A stretch of DNA of 64,000 nucleotides, from assembly GCA_020746105.1 (NCBI GenBank), contig JAJGST010000022.1, forward strand, positions 2,429,135-2,493,134, in the 5' to 3' direction. Shown in pieces: positions 43,188 through 55,022 of this stretch; within the stretch, counting starts at the first letter, position 1; each line of letters opens with the position of its first letter. A model generated the notes under the pieces. It was not told the origin of the DNA and ran no database searches. It worked only from the letters and a program-made list of their open reading frames with translations. This DNA comes from Trogon surrucura. Its lineage: Eukaryota > Chordata > Aves > Trogoniformes > Trogonidae. The translations under genes and the position numbers were made by a program.

Positions 43188-43828
43188 TGTCACGTCCCAC
43201 AAAGAAGAGAGAGACAAGTGACATTCAGATTCATAATACACCATCGGCGTGGACATCAGCGAGACAAATGTCAAGGCCCATGCACAAACACTTATTAATT
43301 TATCAGAATGTATAGATCCGAGTCATGACAACTGACTGTAATTTAAAAGCACGATAGGGCAGACAATAGAAATAACATCCAGGAAAAGGCTAAACAAGCA
43401 ATGAACTTACAACAACTTAATAAGAAGGAATAATAAAGGAGCTCTAAACACAATATTAAGTCAGACAATATCACACTTAACCATCACAAGAAAGAAATTT
43501 AGGCATAAAATCACATAAACAGTATGAGAGACCTTGCATTACTTAGTGAGGAAAAGGGGCATTCTTTCCAGTAAATCTCATTAAGATATGGGAATGCCCT
43601 ATCTCCTTGAAAGTGGTGCTAGAGATAAGGCCATCCTGCCTCCCCAAGATTTCCTAATCCCTACACATATTTGTCACCAAAGCTGTCGGAGGCATTTGTA
43701 GCCTTATCAGATCGCCCCTCTACAGCATTCCATAAGACCAAAAACTGGTTTCATTTTCTGACAAATGCGGGGGGTTGTAAAAATGACAAGAAATGGTTAA
43801 GGCAAAATCCACGAATCATTCCGCTACA
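43188..43828 (-). mobile_element. Solo LTR, family J
   Basis: TGTCACGTCCC to TTCCGCTACA on plus; minus orientation. Flanks CACAG (43183-43187) and CATAG (43829-43833) look like a 5-bp duplication with one change. It sits after AGATTCACAG, the same monomer position as the copies at 4286 and 27730. The middle segment with the purine repeat is deleted compared with 25373-26281. Confidence 0.82.
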
Positions 43829-44092
43829 CATAGAGCCTGGAGCTACAGAGACACTTGGGCTGGGCAAGGCATTCCAAGGGGAGCACGGCACTGCAACAAC
43901 AGGGCTCCATCTACACATTTCTGATTGTGGGAGAGCCATGGTCATAGAGACATCAGGCTGAACCCTGCGGTGTAGGGTCCTGGTTAGAATTAGTGTTCAG
44001 AGATCCGCAGACCCTGGGGCTGCAGATACACTTGACCTGGACAAGGCATTACAAGGGGAGCATGGCACTGCACCAAGAGCTCTCTACCGACA
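43829..44092 (+). repeat. 177-bp satellite, plus orientation
   Basis: About 1.5 monomers up to CTCTCTACCGACA, where the 3' LTR of provirus B starts. Confidence 0.9.
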
Positions 44093-44451
44093 TGAAGAGG
44101 GTCCCGTTGGATAGCCGGCCAAGTAACGACAATCACACCGATGCGGTTACATGTCGTTCTTCCTTTATTGCTCCGGACAGCTCAATATATACACTTAAGC
44201 AGTGTCCCCGCGCCCGCCCCTTAACAGAATTGTTCAGTTACAAGTTTACATGCACCAGCATTTTATTCAATCGAGCCATTCAACTATGCAGGCGGCTCTC
44301 GCCCCCCCGTCCCCCCAGCAAAGCGCTACACCTTCTCCTCTCCGTGCCTCAGGGTGACTCCAAGGATAGAGCATTTATTTAGGTCTATGCTGGGTTGTCC
44401 AAAACCTTTAAAGGGATACCACGCCTCTGCTCCACAAGAAATTCCTCTACA
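44093..44451 (-). repeat. B 3' LTR
   Basis: 359 bp, plus strand TGAAGAGGGTCCC to TTCCTCTACA. Preceded (minus sense) by the polypurine tract read on plus as TATCCCCCTGTTTCTTTTT. The outer flank is satellite. Confidence 0.9.
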
Positions 44452-45481
44452 TATCCCCCTGTTTCTTTTTGGACAACCCACACTTCATCCGCTACCTTGC
44501 TCATCATTTTCTTGATTACACTTATCAAACAACTAAACATAACTAAGCCTATAACAATTAAAACTCCAATAACAAAAAATGTCTTAACTCTTAATCCATC
44601 CTGTCAAACCACTCCAATTCAACAATCCATCTAAACCGAACAACCCGACATCTTGAATGATCTGTTTTGAATGCTCTTGCAATTTTTGAATTTTCTTATG
44701 GATGGTTTCTGAATGATCTTCAAGATCCATGCAACACATCCCATCAAAGTTCTCACACCCATCATCCTAAATTATCCAGACCTGCAGTCGCTGGGGAGCC
44801 CTTGTTGCAGCGAGGTTTCTGGAGAACCCTCCCGACAATTGGGAAGTCCTACGCAGTGCGTCCACTCGTAGGTGAGATTTCTGAAGTCGCTGCTGCATAT
44901 ATACTATTAAATAAACAACCTTACATAACTTGGAATGCGGGAACATCTGGTGTTGTTTGCCCCGTTGAATTCTTCTCACAGCTTGGCCAGGGTTGAAGGA
45001 AGAATACAAGGGAGTCTCCCTATCTCTTTTGGTCCTTAGTCACATACTTCTAACAAAGCAAAAGGCAGCTGGTTTCTCTGCCTTGCTTTTAGCTAAAGAA
45101 AGATCACTCTGCTGGTTAGTACCATAAACCTTAACACCTATTATGTGGCTTTGATAAGACAGTCTTATACAACCAATATAGGCTTCATTGTTAGTCACAC
45201 AAAGAGGATACATATCAATACAATAAGTAACATTAAAAGTAGTTTCATTTCCCCATAGTTGCTCTGCCATCAGCCATAACCACCTTCTGCCAGTCCAATG
45301 CATGTCATCATTGTTAATTTGTACCTCATGGACCCATCACGTCACTGGGCGAAACAAATGGATTCAACAGACGGGCCCAGTGAACAGTCATGTTGCTGCT
45401 ACACTGTTGAAGTGGTATTAAGACTCCTCGCTAACATCACCCAAACATTCTCCTGAGGGTTGAGTTCATGCAACTTATGTC
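44452..45481 (-). pseudogene. env: B env remnant
   Basis: SU piece 45303-45040 (NVTYCIDMYPLCV, sequons) and a decayed TM region 44770-44460 with a membrane-anchor-like stretch. Between them is a block (44770-45025) that A, C and E also carry, so the SU/TM structure was already reduced in a common ancestor. Numerous stops. Confidence 0.72.
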
Positions 45482-45967
45482 CTAGTTGTTCTGCCCTACT
45501 TTCCTGCGGCACTCATTGTAAACACAGTAGGAACCATGACATGTTGTCTGCTTGCTGTATCTGATAGACTGCAAGGCACTCCCCAGAACCCATTCACTTA
45601 TGGTGTTCTGCTGTTTTTCTAAACTTGCAGGCTTCCAAACTATAGGAAAACGTTGATTCTTTTCAATATCTAAATACTGTTTACAACGTTCCATAAATCC
45701 TTCTCCGCTATATAAACGCCTACAGCTATTACACAGCAATACAAAAGTATATATATTACTGCCAAAAAAAGTAAAATTATTACAACACTGCCCACATGTT
45801 AACCTTAACAATAACGTATAGCCACAATAACTACACAAACTATTCCTAGCTACCTTGACAGACTGGTGAACCACTTGGTTTTCAAAAATCCCTCCGGAGA
45901 GGATTTTTTCAACAACAACACTTGGATCCCAATATAACAAATTCAGTTCTCTTTTAACTTGCTCCAC
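45482..45967 (-). CDS. Triple-CXXC frame after pol (B)
   Basis: 161 open codons directly overlapping the pol stop. Cysteine pairs at residues 45/48 (CSYC), 58/61 (CGQC) and 79/82 (CNSC). The first two pairs are nine residues apart, exactly as in D's 14418-14693 frame. The frame starts at GTG and is open further upstream, with no early ATG, so it may be translated from a spliced exon or as an env leader. Downstream ~75 residues have no recognised motif. Unknown function. Confidence 0.55.
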   Translation of the reverse strand: MEQVKRELNLLYWDPSVVVEKILSGGIFENQVVHQSVKVARNSLCSYCGYTLLLRLTCGQCCNNFTFFGSNIYTFVLLCNSCRRLYSGEGFMERCKQYLDIEKNQRFPIVWKPASLEKQQNTISEWVLGSALQSIRYSKQTTCHGSYCVYNECRRKVGQNN

Positions 45968-48640
45968 TAAGGGTCTGGTGAGTCTCCCTCTACACCACTA
46001 TTGTCGGTCATTTGCTGTTGACGTGCGGCTCGCGTGAATAGGCTCGGCACCCACACTGGTCCTGCTCCTGTTGAAACACACATATAGCCTCTACCGTTAA
46101 ATAGTACTGGACTTGGCCCTTCCCATTCTCCGGTCCTCATGTTTTTATGATATACACACAACCCTGGGATGGCTTGCGGGTTTCTTTCTTTTATGGTGGA
46201 AGAATGTATAACAACGGCAGGCTCCTCTCTACCTTCTGTTAAAGAAAGAAAGTTTAGGGTAAAAAGTACTTTAGATAAATGACTTACGACATCCATGTCA
46301 TCACTCTGTTTTTGTTTTGCTAAATATTCTTTACCATACAATTTGCCCTTTCTACAATAGCCTGTCCTGTTGGAGAGTGTGGAATTCCCGTGGTGTGTCT
46401 CACTCCCCATTTCTGCATAAACCTAGCTACTCTTTGGCCAATGTGCACAGGGCCATTGTCCACTTGAATTTCTGTAGGCACTCCCATAATTGCAAAACAT
46501 ACAGAAAAGTGTCTTTCTACACGGAGCACCTTTTCTCCTGGTTGTGCCGTGGCCCATACGAACTTTGAATACCTATCTATAGTTACATGAACATATTTTA
46601 GTCTCCCAAATTCAGGAACATGGGTCACATCCATCTGCCAAATCTCTAAGGCCTTTAGGCCCTTTGGGTTTGTCCCTAAACCGAGTCCCGGGCCATGATG
46701 ACTACACGGAGGGCATGCGCGAACAATTCCCTTTGTGTCCGTTAGGGTTATGTGGAACTGAGGATGCAATGCTTTTGCATTTTGGTGAAACATTTCATGG
46801 CTACTTCTTGCTTTCTCAAAGATGTTTTGTGACGGAACATATGTGGCACAACTAACAGCCTCATCTGCTCGGGCATTGCCTTCCCCAAGGCCGTTCTCCC
46901 ATTGGTGACTTCGTATGTGTATTAAACAACACGGATGTTGCCGCTGTCTCAGAGTGTGACGCAACTGCACGAACAATTCCCCCAGACGCTGGTTCTGCGT
47001 TTTCCGCAGAAGTGCATCTTCAATTCTTTGTACAACCCCAACAACATATAAGGAATCAGAAACCACATTGAGAGGCTCTTTGCTCCAATTCTGGAAAGCC
47101 CAACATACAGCTTTCAGTTCGAGTATTTGTAAGCTATCTGCAACGTCACCCTGGACTGTATGCTGTTTCCACGCTCCCTGTTGTTGCCATACACATACTG
47201 CGCTTCTCGTCTTCTGTCCTGCGTCTGTGAAGACCGTCCTTCCATCCACCGGTTGCTTTGAGCACAGGGGTTTTTCTAGCCATTTGTGTTGCTCAATTAC
47301 TTGCCATAGTGGGCCCTTAGGATGCTTGTTGTGAACCAGACCAGAGTAGCCCAGCAATACTTCCTGGATTTCGATGGACTGCCACAGTTGCCATTCCAAG
47401 TCTTCATTTCTAATGGGAATGCTAATGTCTGCCAGCTCCAACCCAACTATTTCTGTTATTCGAGATCGGCCTTTTCGGATCAACGTGGCGATGGCTTCTT
47501 TTCTTCTCATTAGGCGAAATTTAGGTTGCACCGGTAAGAATACCCATTCTATTATTCTTGCTGACTCTCCAGGGGATTCTTCCCCCTTTTTCTTTTGCCA
47601 TTGAAGCACAATGGCAAGAGGGTTGGAATCTGTATTGATGATAAGCAGTGAAAGGAGGCGATCCTCAAGACGGTGTGCGCTCCATCCTGTTTGTAATTTA
47701 GCAGTTAGTTGTTCAAGTGCTTTTGTTTGTTCTGCTGAGCAAGAACGGGGACTGTTAGCTTCTGTGCCTTGCAGTCATGGTGAAAATGGAAGTAGGTCGT
47801 CACTGGTGATTCCAACAATGTTTCGCACCCATTGCAAATCTCCCAAAAATTTTTGAGCGTCATGTACTGTCTGGATGTTTGTGTGTAACGTGATCCTCTG
47901 TGGCCTTATCTGTGTGTCTGATATTAGCCAACCCAAATATTTCCAGGGTGCAGTTCATTGTACCTTTTCTGGGGCCACCACAAGACCTTGTTGACTCAAT
48001 TGAGCAGTGAACCAGGCTAAGTCGGCGTCATTCAAAGGCTGTTTAGTTGCAAGCAAAATATAATCCATGTAATGATAAATAATTGCTGAGGCAAAATTTT
48101 GACGAATCGGACGCAGGGCCCAATCGACATACAACTGACACATGATGGGAGAGCTTTTCATCCCCTGTGGCAAAAGAACCCATTGAAAACTTCGAGTCAG
48201 CTCCGCCCTGTTAATAGAGGGTATAGTGAAGGCAAATCATTGCGTGTCTTCTGGATGCAAGGGAATAATAAAAAAGCAGTCTTTTAAGTCTATTACTACG
48301 ATGTGCCACTATTCTGGCATCATGTTGGGAGTTGGTAATCCAGGTTGAAGTGCTCCCATAGCTTGCATTTGATCGTTGACTCTTCACAAGTCATGTAACA
48401 GTCGCCACTTTCCTGATTTTTTCGGTATTACGAAAATTGGGGTGTTCCATGGACTTACAGATGGTTTGATGTGGTCGGCCTCAAGTTGTTCTTCCACAAG
48501 GTGTTCTGCTATTCGCAGCCTATCTTTAGTCATCGACCACTGCTCCACCCATATGGGTGTATCGGTCACCCAGGTAATCTTTTGTATGGGCGGCTGCTCG
48601 GCAGTGGCCGTCATGATAAATGCTGATCAGTGGTTAACAC
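45967..48640 (-). pseudogene. pol: B pol: RT, RNase H, integrase
   Basis: RT ([20 protein letters not shown] near 48390) has stops near 48384, 48315 and 48240. The active site reads YMDY instead of YMDD (near 48070), an inactivating change. RNase H has TVFTDAG, LELKAVCWA and SDSLYVVG. Integrase has the HHCC region (HQNAKALH, CPPC), WQMDVTH, DNGPVH and GQAIVERAN. A frameshift near 46325 moves the integrase end to another frame, 46410-45967. Confidence 0.88.
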
Positions 48641-49455
48641 CATTCCGAGTTGAGACAGCAAGTCTCTGCCTATCAGGTCTTGAAGAGTTGAAGGTAACTG
48701 CGTGACATATGGTCAAAAGACTATTTGTTGTCCATCCTCAAAAACTATAGTCACAGGGTCTCTACTGGATTGAGGAGCTTTCATTCCTCCCACTCCCACA
48801 ATTTGTGTCATGGGGGCCTGCAGGGGCCACGTGGGTGGCCAATAGTTTGATTAATGATGGTGACATCCGCTCCGGTGTCTAGCATTGGCTTTAACTGCAC
48901 TGGACTTTCCCCCCGTTGTAGGGTGACTTTTCTTGATGGTCGGGAATTCACGTCTAGTGTCATGAAGATGTCAAATCCCGACGACCCAAAGCCTTCATCT
49001 CCTCTTTGCATTTGTCCCTCTTTTGGATGTGGCTGATGTGGATGGGCTGCTTTTAGGGCAACGATTTCGGCAATCTTGCTTCCTTTTGGAATGGTGACAG
49101 GTGGTTGTAATGCATAAGCCATAATCTTTATTTGACCTGTATAGTCGGCATCAATAACTCCCAGTAATACTACAAGTCCTTGTTTGCCGGTAGATGATCG
49201 TCCCAGCAGTAGCCCTCCAACAAAAGAGTCCGTTGAAAATAATGGACCAAATGCAGTTGTCGGGATTAATGCTACTTGTTTGTCTTGCAGCGTAACTTCT
49301 ATTGCGGTTGCCACATCCACGCCGAGGCTTCCCCAGGTAGCGGGTTTGTTTCCTTGTAGGAAACCGTCTGGGGCTTTGATTGAGGTACAGCGCTGATTTG
49401 TGTCTTGGCGCGTGGTCCCTGCACCCTGCACTTGTAGTTTTCCGACTTCTTGCAT
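48615..49455 (-). pseudogene. pro: B pro: dUTPase plus protease
   Basis: dUTPase motif (GVIDADYTGQIKI, near 49140) then protease LDTGADVT (near 48880). A one-base loss relative to A near 48850, just after INQT, shifts the frame. The protease C-terminus (LQDLIGRDLLSQLG) follows in the other frame. Frame is -1 relative to gag. Confidence 0.85.
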
Positions 49456-51560
49456 GCCACGGTAACATGGGCATCACTATTACATATGTGACACCATACA
49501 GTCTTTTGGCATGTTCTTCTCCGGTGTCCGGATTCTCCACAGCGAAAGCACGGTCCCGCTGCTGGCCCATTGGCTGCTTCTTTCTTTGGGTTACCAGGCC
49601 AGCTGTTCTTTCTTCTGGATAAAGCGGCTGCGATCACGTGTCCTTGCCTTTCATTGGCACCTTGCATGGCCGCGGTAAAGGCTGCAGCTTGGCTGCTTTG
49701 TTCTGCTCGTGATGTTCGTAATAACATTTCATCCACTCCCGTGCCCTCCGGTAAGGTGGCCAAAATGGCTTTAGTACATGAATTGAAATTTTCAAAAGCA
49801 AGTGTGCAGAACAAATGATCTTGCAGCAGTTCAGTTAACTCGGTAGCGTCCTTTATGGCAGCAGACAATCGATCAACAAATTGATTTAATGGCTCGGTCA
49901 TCCCTTGTCGTACCGTTGCATACGGGGATGATTTTTTCTTTTCTGGGACTGATAACAGCGCTCGATGAGTCAGAGTCTGAGAAACTTGATACATGATTGT
50001 CGGATACGTCAGCCGGGTTGCAGTGGTGGCATAATTTCCGCTACCAGTCAACATATCTGCTTGTAGCCCATATAAAGGATTGTTAATTTTGCGGTGTTTG
50101 TTGGCCTCTTCCAGAGCCAAACTTTTCCATTCTCTCTCCCGCAGTAAATATTGTGACGGGCTTAATAATAACGAAGCAATATTAGTGCAGTCATTTGGGC
50201 ACAATATGTCTGCTGTAAAAATGAATTGTATAATACTTCGTGCAGCTTCTCATCGGATGCCGTGTGTGGTGACAGTCTGTTCTGCCTGTTGCAGGATTTT
50301 CCAGTCATGTGGTTCCCAGGTCCCTTCTGCGGTACTAATGATAACGGGACACGCAATTGAACTGGTTGCTTCCCAGTCCCCTTCTGTTATAGCGTCTCTG
50401 ATGACACCGCTCCATCGCTGCTGCAAAGGATCCTTTATGGCTCGGGCTTGAAAGTCAGGCTTGAGTGAGGGAGCTGGTGGTAATGGGGGAGCTGAGGGTT
50501 CAACCGGTGGTACTATATGGGATAATGGTTGAATCTCTTGCGGGACCTTAGATATGGTTTCTGGTTGTCTCCAAAATGATGATGAAACTGATTTAAGGGT
50601 TTCTTCTATTTCTTGCTGTCTAATTGATAATTCAGTGAGTTTGTTCAGGATCTCTTTCAGGGGTTCATCTGGATCTTCTTCTTTCTTGTTCCGAGGTCTC
50701 TTTGTTCCCTGCGGAGCTTGATCATTACCTCTGACAGACTTGTCAGGACTCAATTCTGATTCAGAATCCTCGTCGGAAGAGGGTATTAAAGGGTTAAGTT
50801 TCGGGCGACAGCCCTGTGCCTCCTCTTTCTGCTGGGTCACGCCTTTTGAGTACGTTGTCAGCTCGACTTCCGGGTTTTGTGCAGTTGCAATCTCCCATGG
50901 TGGTGAAACTTCCTCTTTCCCACTTTTCTTCAACAAGTCATTCAGAGAGTCGCACACCGGGGCCGCTGTACCCTTCATGGTGTGTGTCTGTCATGCCCGA
51001 AAAAATGTCGCCACTCGGGATGAGCAGGGAGTTTCTTACTTTGCCTTTTTCTTTTCCTGACCTGCCCCTAAGCCTTCGATCGCCGCCGCTGCGACTTTCT
51101 TTTCTGCATGCATAATTTCTAAGGTGCGTATTATGGTTTTCCAAACCGTTCCTAGTTCTTTTGCTTCTTTTCCCTCTTTTCCTCCCTCTAAAGTACAGCC
51201 CCACAAAAGGTCTCCCACTTCACGCCATTCCGTTGAGCTAAAGATTAAGGACGGGTCGTTCATTTTCTCCCGCTTCCGAGCCCATTGAATCAGGGCAAAT
51301 ACATCTCGCTCCTTTACTTTTTCTCCTCTCTTAGAGAGTATATCAACAAGGAGGCAAGTTGCTGCATCAGTTTCCATTGCGGTCTTACCTTGACAGGGAC
51401 TTGATCGGCCGCTCAAACTCTGGTCTCCGGTGCCCTTTTGGTCACACCTGGAATTATCCTGCCTCCGGCTCTCCGGTTCCCAAATCGGCTCAGGTCCGAT
51501 GCTTCGGAGTCTTTCCACATTTAAAAAATCTGCATTTAAGCGATAAGCGTCCATCTGCAT
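49299..51560 (-). pseudogene. gag: B gag
   Basis: Leader-fused matrix frame 51560-51036 (LLVDILSKRGEKVKERD) ends in TAA, with TGA shortly after. The p12-like acidic/proline region and start of capsid (50978-50250) end in a TGA. The rest of capsid (major homology RQGMTEPLNQFVDR near 49905) and two CCHC knuckles (CFRCGESGHRRRTC, CHICNSDAHVTVAC) run to 49299. The capsid stop lies one codon away from A's stop and arose separately. Confidence 0.88.
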
Positions 51561-51590
51561 TTAAGCGATCCGCATTTAAGCGTCCATAGA
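51542..51590. repeat. Short direct repeats in B leader
   Basis: GCATTTAAGCG occurs three times within 55 bases next to the primer site. A has one related copy (GCTTAAATGCGG, other strand), so the expansion is local to B. Confidence 0.75.
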
Positions 51591-51594
51591 GGTC

Positions 51595-51609
51595 CCTGTT
51601 CGGGTGCCA
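51595..51609 (-). other. B primer-binding site
   Basis: On minus, TGGCACCCGAACAGG two bases after the LTR: the Lys3-type site with one CpG-type change. It shows that the split LTR above it served as B's 5' LTR. Confidence 0.85.
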
Positions 51610-51611
51610 GA

Positions 51612-51702
51612 TGAAGAGGGTCCCTTCGGAAAGCCACCCAAGTAACGACAATCACACCGATGCGGCTACATGTCGTTCTCCCTTTATTGCTCCGGACAGC
51701 TC
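51612..51702 (-). repeat. B 5' LTR, inner part
   Basis: U5/R end of the LTR (plus TGAAGAGGGTCCCTTCGG to CCGGACAGCTC). Interrupted by provirus A; the remainder is at 56613-56924. CAGCTC at 51697-51702 is duplicated at 56613-56618. Confidence 0.95.
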
Positions 51703-52079
51703 TGTAGAGGAATTTCTTGTGGAGCAGAGGCGCGGTATAACTTTAAAAGTGTGGACAACCCAGCTTAGGCCGAAACAAAGGCTCTGTCCTTGAAGCTGCC
51801 TTGGAACACAGGGAGGAGGAGGTTTTATCTGTTTTGTGAAGAGCCTTGCCAGGAGGAGAAGAGGGGGGTGAGAACCGCTTGCATAGTGGAATGGCACTAC
51901 CCAATAAAACGCTGGTGCGTGTAAACCTGGGACTGACCAACTCTGTTAAGGGGCAGGCACGGGGACACTGCTGAACTGTATATATTGAGCTGTCCGGAGC
52001 AATAAAGGGAGAACTACTTGTAGCCATATCAGTGGGATTTGTCATTGTCTTGACCGGCTCTCCGACGGGACCCTCTTCA
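51703..52079 (+). repeat. A 5' LTR
   Basis: TGTAGAGGAATTTC to CGGGACCCTCTTCA. TATATATTGAG promoter-like box near 51978 and AATAAAGG near 52003. Confidence 0.93.
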
Positions 52080-52081
52080 TC

Positions 52082-52096
52082 TGGCGCCCGAACAGG
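52082..52096 (+). other. A primer-binding site
   Basis: TGGCGCCCGAACAGG, matching the first 15 bases of the tRNA-Lys3-type site, two bases after the LTR. Confidence 0.88.
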
Positions 52097-52102
52097 CTGA
52101 AA

Positions 52103-54333
52103 ATGGGGAATTGCTTAAATGCGGATTGCTTGAATATGGAAAGACTCCGAAGCATCGGACGTGAGCCGATTTGGGAGCTGGAGAGCCGGAGGCAGGAGAA
52201 TTCCAGGTGTGACCAAAAGGGCACCGGAGACCAGACTTTGAGTGGCCGATCAAGCCCCTGCCAAGGTAAGACCGCGATGGAAACTGACGCGGCAACTCGC
52301 CTCCTTGTTGATATACTCTCTAAGAGAGGAGAAAAAGTGAAGGAGCGAGATATACTGGCCCTGATCCAATGGGCTCGGAAGCGGGAGAAAATGAACGACC
52401 CGTCGTTAATCTTTAGCTCAACGGAATGGCGTGAAGTAGGAAATCTATTGTGGGACTGTACTTTAGAGGGAGGAAAAGAAGGAAAAGAAGCGAAAGGACT
52501 AGGAACTGTTTGGAAAACTGTAATACGCACTCTAGAAATCATGCAAACAGAAAATAAAGTTGCCGCGGCGGCGATCGAAGCGTTGGGGGGAGAGCAGGAA
52601 AGGAAAAAGGCAAAGGAAGAAAGCCCCTGCTCGTCCCGACTGGCGACATTTTTTCGGCTAGGGCAGACACGCCCCATGAAGGGTACAGCGCCCCGGTGTG
52701 CTCCTCTCTGAAAGACTTGTTACAGAGGCCGGTTGTAACTGAGCCAAACCCGGAAGCGGCGCTGCTGCGGGACTCGAGAGGCGTGGCCCAGCCGAAAGAG
52801 GAGGCACAGGGCGGAGCCGACTGTCGCCCGAAAATTAACCCTTTGATACCCTTTTCCGACGAGGATTCTGAATCGGAACTGAGTCCTGACAAATCCGTCA
52901 GAGGTAATGATCAAGTTATGCAGCGAACGGAGAGGCCTCGGACCAAGAAGGAGGAAGATCAAGATGAACCTCTGAAAGAGATCCTGAACAAGCTCGCTGA
53001 ATTATCAATTAGACAGCAAGAAATGGAAGAAACCCTTAAACCAGTTTCATCGTCACTTTGGAGACAACCAGAAACCATTTCTAAGGTCCCGCGAGAGATT
53101 CAACCCTTATCCCGTATAGTACCACCGGTTGAACCCTCAGCTTCCCCACTACCACCAGCTCCCTCACTCAAGCCTGACTTTCAGACTCGAACCATAAAGG
53201 ATCCTTTGCAGCAGCGATGGAGCGGTGTCATCAGAGATGCCATAATAGACGGAGATTGGGAAGCAGCCAGTTCGATTGCGTGTCCCGTTACCATTAATAA
53301 CGGACAAGGGACCTGGGAACCTCATGATTGGAAGATCTTACAGCAAGCGAAACAGACTGTCACCACACATGGCATCTGATCAGAAGCTGCACGAAGTATT
53401 ATACAATTCATTTTTACAGCAGACGTATTGTGCCCAAATGACTGCACTAATATTGCTTCGTTATTATTAAGCCCGTCACAATATTTACTGTGGGAGAGAG
53501 AATGGAAAAGATTGGCTCTGGAAGAGGCCAACAAACACCGCGAAATTAACGATCCTTTATATGGGCTACAAGCAGATATGTTGACTGGTAGCGGAAATTA
53601 TGCCACCACCGCAACCCAACTGACGTACCCGACAATCATACATCAAGTTTCTCAGACTCTGGCTCATCGAGTGCTGTTATCAGTCCCAGAAAAGAAAAAA
53701 TCACCCCCGTATGGAACAGTACGACAAGGGATGACCGAGCCATTTAATCAATTTGTTGATCGATTGTCTGTTGCCATAAAGGACGCTACCGAGTTAACTG
53801 AGCCATTGCAAGAACACTTGTTCCATACACTTGCTTTTGAAAATTCCAATTCAAGTACTAAAGCCATTTTGGCCACCTTACCACAGGGCGTGGGAGTGGA
53901 TGAAATGTTATTACGAGCATCACGAGCAGAACAAAGCAGCCAAGCTGCAGCCTTTACTGCAGCCATGCAAGGTGCCATTGAAAGGCAAGGACACGTGATC
54001 GCAGCTACTTTATCTGGAAGAAAAAACAGCTGGTTTGGTAATCCGAAGAAAAAAGCAGCCAATGGGCCAGCAGCGGGACCGTGCTTTCGCTGCGGAGAAT
54101 CCAGACATTGGAGAAGAACATGCCAAAAGACTGTATGGTGTCACATATGTAACAGTGACGCCCATGCTACCGTGGCATGCAGAAAGTCGGAAAACTACAA
54201 GCACAGCGCGCAGGGGCCACGCGCCAAGACACAAATCAGTGCCCAAACTCAACCAAAGCCACAGACGGTTTCCTACAACGAAACAAACCCGCTACCTGGG
54301 GAAACCTCGGCGTGGATGTGGCAACCGCAGTAG
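52103..54333 (+). pseudogene. gag: A gag
   Basis: ATG at 52103 or 52277 (the latter fits the usual matrix start). Matrix LLVDILSKRGEKVKERD. A one-base loss near 52692 relative to B shifts the frame. The p12-like and capsid start run in 52696-53379 to a TGA where B has CGA. Capsid (RQGMTEPFNQFVDR) and two CCHC knuckles (CFRCGESRHWRRTC, CHICNSDAHATVAC) run to TAG 54331. Confidence 0.88.
52265..52272 (+). promoter_or_regulatory. Candidate major splice donor (A leader)
   Basis: CAAGGTAAGA just before the matrix ATG at 52277 fits the AG|GTAAG donor consensus at the usual place for an env-message donor. B has the same sequence. Use is not shown. Confidence 0.5.
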
Positions 54334-55022
54334 AAGTTACACTGCAAGACAGACAAGTAGCGTTGATCCCGACAACTGCATTTGGCCCATTATTTTCAAC
54401 TGACTCTTTTGTTGGAGGGCTACTGCTGGGACGGTCATCTACCAGCAAACAAGGACTTGTAGTATTACCGGGAGTTATTGATGCCGACTATACAGGTCAA
54501 ATAAAGATTATGGCTTATGCATTACAACCACCTGTCACCATTCCAAAAGGAAGCAAGATTGCCCAGATTGTTGCCCTTGAAGCACCCCATCTACATCAGC
54601 CACATCCAAAAGAGGGACAAAAGCAAAGAGGAGATGAAGGTTTTGGGTCATCGGGATTTGACATCTTCTTGACACTAGACATGAATTCCCGGTCACAAAG
54701 AAGAGTCACCCTACAACGAGGGGAAAGTCAAGTTCAGTTAAGACCAATGCTCGACACCGGAGCGGATGTCACCATCATTAATCAAACATACTGGCCACCC
54801 ACGTGGCCCCTGCAGGCTCCCATGACACAAATTGTGGGAGTGGGAGGAATGAAAACTCCTCAATCCAGTAGAGACCCTGTGACTATAGTTTTTGAAGATG
54901 GACAACAAATAGTCTTTCGGCCATATGTCATGCAGTTACCTTCAACTCTTCAAGGCCTGATAGGCAGAGACTTGCTGTCTCAACTTGGAATGGTATTAAC
55001 CACTGATCAGCATTTATCATGA
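54177..55022 (+). CDS. pro: A pro: dUTPase plus protease, open
   Basis: 281 open codons in the -1 frame from gag, overlapping it by ~155 bases. dUTPase motifs (LLLGRSS, GVIDADYTGQIKI) then protease with an intact LDTGADVT (near 54748), GVGGMKT and LIGRDLLSQLG. The best preserved gene of this family in the window; B's version is frameshifted. It would need gag translation with a frameshift, and gag is broken upstream. Confidence 0.88.
   Translation: MQKVGKLQAQRAGATRQDTNQCPNSTKATDGFLQRNKPATWGNLGVDVATAVEVTLQDRQVALIPTTAFGPLFSTDSFVGGLLLGRSSTSKQGLVVLPGVIDADYTGQIKIMAYALQPPVTIPKGSKIAQIVALEAPHLHQPHPKEGQKQRGDEGFGSSGFDIFLTLDMNSRSQRRVTLQRGESQVQLRPMLDTGADVTIINQTYWPPTWPLQAPMTQIVGVGGMKTPQSSRDPVTIVFEDGQQIVFRPYVMQLPSTLQGLIGRDLLSQLGMVLTTDQHLS

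Larger units (their letters stand above)
44093..51702 (-). mobile_element. ERVK-like provirus B
   Basis: Minus strand: 5' LTR (51612-51702 plus its other half at 56613-56924), primer site, gag, pro, pol, CXXC frame, env remnant, 3' LTR 44093-44451. Same family as A (near-identical gag and pro). Every gene is broken. The 5' LTR is split by A and shared with the upstream copy C, so B and C form a head-to-tail tandem. Confidence 0.92.

Noticed and set aside
52042-52677. 211-codon minus frame
   Set aside because: Antisense of provirus A LTR and gag; mirrors the real gag codons.
54299-54305. GGGAAAC as gag-pro slippery site in A
   Set aside because: The heptamer is a known slip sequence, but its codon phase fits the pro frame, not gag, so it cannot act as a -1 site here.
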